DNA from: Candidatus Shapirobacteria bacterium
GTDB taxonomy: Bacteria > Patescibacteriota > Microgenomatia > UBA12405
Assembly (NCBI GenBank): GCA_009885205.1
Contig: VFLE01000100.1
Coordinates: forward strand, 1-16,383
DNA length: 16,383 nt
Direction: 5' to 3'
Below, in pieces: positions 14,641 to 16,383 of the stretch. The notes under the pieces are model-generated. The model did not search any database. It saw only the letters and a list, made by a program, of their open reading frames with translations, and had not been told where the DNA came from. Within the stretch, counting starts at the first letter, position 1; each line of letters starts with the position of its first letter. The translations under genes and the position numbers were made by a program.

Positions 14641-14923
14641 TTTCTGGGAAGGGTTTATCCTTTAGTATAAGGTCAGATAATATCAGACTTTGATTCGGTT
14701 CGGGTTTGAATACAGATGGAAGTATTGGTTTATCGAACTCGAATAATGTCTTAAAATGCTGGGTTTCTTCGTCGCGCTTCATCTCATATTCATCGATTTC
14801 TTGTTGAGATATTCTACCAGTTTTAGATCGAAATATCATATCTGTTTCTGGACGGTCTCCCAATACTCGGATAAGGTTCTCTTTCAACATTTGTTCTTTG
14901 ACCGACAACATTATTGCTAGCAT
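14567..14923 (-). CDS. Charged small protein overlapping the penton gene
   Basis: This is a 118-residue protein starting at 14923 (MLAIMLSVKEQ); an alternative Met lies at 14911. The frame extends to 15034 but that part runs through the divergent promoter and the opposite gene. The product is acidic and polar, with a helical N-terminal half (EQMLKENLIRVL, QQEIDEYEMKRDEE) and a disordered Pro/Asn-rich tail. No motif is recognised. Its last 74 bases overlap the penton gene in another frame, which suggests translational or at least transcriptional coupling. A scaffold or assembly role is a guess from context. Confidence 0.5.
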   Translation of the reverse strand: MLAIMLSVKEQMLKENLIRVLGDRPETDMIFRSKTGRISQQEIDEYEMKRDEETQHFKTLFEFDKPILPSVFKPEPNQSLILSDLILKDKPFPENDNNSIRGSEDKGNETTLPLNKEQ

Positions 14924-14965
14924 ATAATTAACTGTTCGATTTTTATTTCGGAATACAATATATAA
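14924..14965. promoter_or_regulatory. Divergent promoter, 42 bp
   Basis: This is very AT-rich sequence between two back-to-back ATGs. The plus-strand gene has GGAATACAATATATAA ending directly at its ATG. The minus strand has CAGTTAATTAT at its ATG. Confidence 0.5.
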
Positions 14966-15397
14966 ATGGATAGCACTGAAGCAGTTCCTAAAGATAAAGA
15001 AACGATTCTCAAACCAAAAAAAGAACGGAAACAATTGACAGATGAAGCGAGAGCTGCACTTGCATTGCGGATGCGCGCAATCAATGATAAGCGTATCCTA
15101 GACGCTGCCGAAAAAATCAAAAAAGAGAAACCTCCCATTCCAGTTCCCGTTCCTGTTGAAGTGCCTAAATCCGAAAAAAAGAAGCGAGTTATAAAGGTCA
15201 TTGAATTATCAGATAGTGAAACGGATGACGTTGAAGAAGTGATTGCAATTCGTAAAACAAAACCGGTGCCTAAACAAAAGGAATATTTAGAAGAAACACC
15301 AGTTCGAAAACCCAGAATCACAAAACCGAGAACTCCTAAAGAACCTCAGATCGCACCTCCCCAGATTATTGAACCTCCCCGTGGTCGATTTTTATAA
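14966..15397 (+). CDS. Basic lysine/proline-rich protein, unknown function
   Basis: This is a 143-residue protein, strongly charged and probably largely disordered. An N-terminal helical part (LTDEARAALALRMRAINDKRILDAAEKIKKE) is followed by a PIPVPVPVEVP stretch and a basic-to-acidic switch (KKRVIKVIELSDSETDDVEEV). The tail is rich in Pro, Lys and Arg and ends PPRGRFL. The ELSDSETDD run looks like a casein-kinase-type phosphorylation site and resembles a SUMO-interaction-like motif (VIKVIELSDSETD), which is an inference. It is the first gene of a plus-strand set with two structural genes, so a virion DNA-binding or host-interaction role is possible. Confidence 0.6.
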   Translation: MDSTEAVPKDKETILKPKKERKQLTDEARAALALRMRAINDKRILDAAEKIKKEKPPIPVPVPVEVPKSEKKKRVIKVIELSDSETDDVEEVIAIRKTKPVPKQKEYLEETPVRKPRITKPRTPKEPQIAPPQIIEPPRGRFL

Positions 15398-15411
15398 AGT
15401 ATTAGTGTATA

Positions 15412-16020
15412 ATGGAAGAATATCCCGATTGTCAAGTGTATCGACTATTACTAAATACTGAAACAGGATTCCCGAATCTGATCAACAATACGGACAAAGC
15501 AAACGTTTCGTGGAATGTGGACTACGACAGTTTATTTAACCGTGACAATTATGCGTATAAGAATTGTAGATTGAGATATAAATTTATCAGTCAAGAATCA
15601 GGGTCAATTACTGCTGATGCGAACACGGGCATTTTAGCAATAAATGGATTGAGTTCGAGATATGTTTCTAAAAACACAAGCATGTTGCCTCTGGATATTA
15701 TCTCACCACAATTCAGATACACTGGATTGGGAAGCACTCCCGTAACTTCGACTGGAACAATTTCAGGCACTGCGCCAAGTCAAACTACAGCAAATACATT
15801 TACCCAAGCAGCCTCATTATACACATACAAAGCACATATGTATTCGGATACAATGGCGACAACTGGAATCGATATTCAGATACCGTATGGAATGACTACA
15901 CTCAATGTCCAATTGTGGCAAATCGGATTTGGAGCATTCAATAATGCCGACAATATACTACAAACATTAACTCCCGAATATCTACTGATGTTACAATTCG
16001 AACTATACAACCCGAAATAA
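15412..16020 (+). CDS. Probable virion structural protein
   Basis: This is a 202-residue protein starting 14 bases after the preceding stop, with GTGTATA next to its ATG. The composition is beta-rich and low in charge, as in capsid-associated proteins. An N-terminal domain contains NVSWNVDYDSLF and YKNCRLRYKFIS, a Ser/Thr/Gly loop spans about residues 105-130, and the C-terminal strands are IDIQIPYGMTTLNVQLWQIG and PEYLLMLQFELY. The plan suggests a jelly-roll or similar beta-sandwich. Its position directly before a fibre gene suggests a fibre-base, vertex or minor capsid protein. No named family was recognised. Confidence 0.6.
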   Translation: MEEYPDCQVYRLLLNTETGFPNLINNTDKANVSWNVDYDSLFNRDNYAYKNCRLRYKFISQESGSITADANTGILAINGLSSRYVSKNTSMLPLDIISPQFRYTGLGSTPVTSTGTISGTAPSQTTANTFTQAASLYTYKAHMYSDTMATTGIDIQIPYGMTTLNVQLWQIGFGAFNNADNILQTLTPEYLLMLQFELYNPK

Positions 16021-16046
16021 ACGATAAAATATGTTGCTAATATAAA

Positions 16047-16383
16047 ATGTCTCTATTAGGAACATCAAGCGTAAACGATTTGCCAAATATAACAGGAAGT
16101 GCAGATAGCAATTTTGATAATATAACTGCAACAAATATCAGTGTGTCAAACAAACTCTTGTTTGAAGAAGCAGACGCGACAGATGACGGGAATCTGACGA
16201 CGTATATTTTCCAAGACCCGAGCACGAATAATATTGTGGTAAATAACAACAACCCGTTAGGTAGTTTCCGACTCCAGTATGGAAATACGCCGGATACGAA
16301 TGTGTTGAGTTTCGAGATTGATTCGTATAACCAGAAACTCAATATGCCAGTTGGAGTCAATCCGGAATACAACATTTCATTCG
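16047..16383 (+). CDS. Fibre protein, N-terminal part, 3' end missing
   Basis: This gene starts 26 bases after the structural protein stop, with CTAATATAAA directly before ATG. It runs in an open frame through the right edge (112 codons seen). The sequence is polar and Asn/Thr/Ser-rich (LPNITGSADSNFDNITATNISVSNKL, then NNIVVNNNNPLGSFRLQYGN), as in the N-terminal anchoring region of viral and phage-like fibres. The frame at the right edge is in phase with the open frame at the left edge, so this could be the beginning of the gene that ends at 1904. Alternatively it is a second, paralogous fibre. Confidence 0.65.
   Translation, partial: MSLLGTSSVNDLPNITGSADSNFDNITATNISVSNKLLFEEADATDDGNLTTYIFQDPSTNNIVVNNNNPLGSFRLQYGNTPDTNVLSFEIDSYNQKLNMPVGVNPEYNISF

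Noticed and set aside
14924..15034. Phe-rich N-terminal extension of the 118-residue protein
   Set aside because: It is antisense to the start of the basic protein gene and covers the shared promoter.
1..16383. CRISPR array, tRNA or rRNA genes, insertion sequences
   Set aside because: No regularly spaced repeat-spacer units, no cloverleaf-type sequence with a CCA-side pattern, and no transposase other than the tyrosine recombinase were seen by eye. A tRNA scan was not possible.

Overview
The window looks like most or all of the genome of a small eukaryotic DNA virus of the polinton-like virus (PLV)/virophage group. It carries the module that defines these viruses. There is a double-jelly-roll major capsid protein, a single-jelly-roll penton protein, an A32/FtsK-HerA packaging ATPase, a TVpol polymerase domain fused to a superfamily 3 helicase, a tyrosine recombinase, a lipase-like alpha/beta hydrolase and a fibre protein. 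No maturation protease, family B polymerase or RVE integrase was seen, which points to the Phaeocystis-virophage-like (PgVV-type) PLVs rather than classical polintons or maviruses. The sequence is AT-rich, genes are packed tightly on both strands, and the ribonucleotide reductase is of eukaryotic/giant-virus type. An algal or other protist host is likely, possibly with a co-infecting giant virus; the host is inference.

Layout. Positions 1-2521 (+) hold the 3' part of a long fibre gene, a small helical protein and a small membrane protein. Positions 2522-3217 hold a short minus-strand gene and a 311-base non-coding region with a 34-bp perfect palindrome, direct repeats and many TTAAC/GTTAA elements. 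Positions 3218-7024 (+) hold the replication and integration block: tyrosine recombinase, a small Pro/Glu-repeat basic protein and TVpol-helicase. Positions 7025-7441 are a non-coding nested inverted-repeat region. Positions 7442-10004 are an accessory block: ribonucleotide reductase R2, an adenine-type DNA methyltransferase, a small protein resembling a giant-virus family, a 49-residue protein and a coiled-coil protein. Positions 9990-16383 are the virion block: a basic protein, packaging ATPase, lipase, major capsid, penton, two charged proteins, a structural protein and the 5' part of a fibre gene.

How the genes fit together. The TVpol-helicase would copy the genome, with R2 supplying dNTP synthesis in partnership with an R1 subunit from the host or a co-infecting virus, since none is present here. 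The recombinase probably acts on a site in the palindromic region beside its gene. The capsid, penton, ATPase and lipase genes build, fill and perhaps arm the particle, and the fibre would bind the host.

Transcription signals are very compact. Several divergent gene pairs share 25-42 bp AT-rich promoters, with TATA-like boxes almost touching the start codons. Hairpins sit between convergent genes.

The fibre reading frame that leaves the right edge and the one that enters the left edge are in the same phase and strand. The window could therefore be a circular genome opened inside one fibre gene, but two separate fibre genes in a longer genome cannot be excluded.
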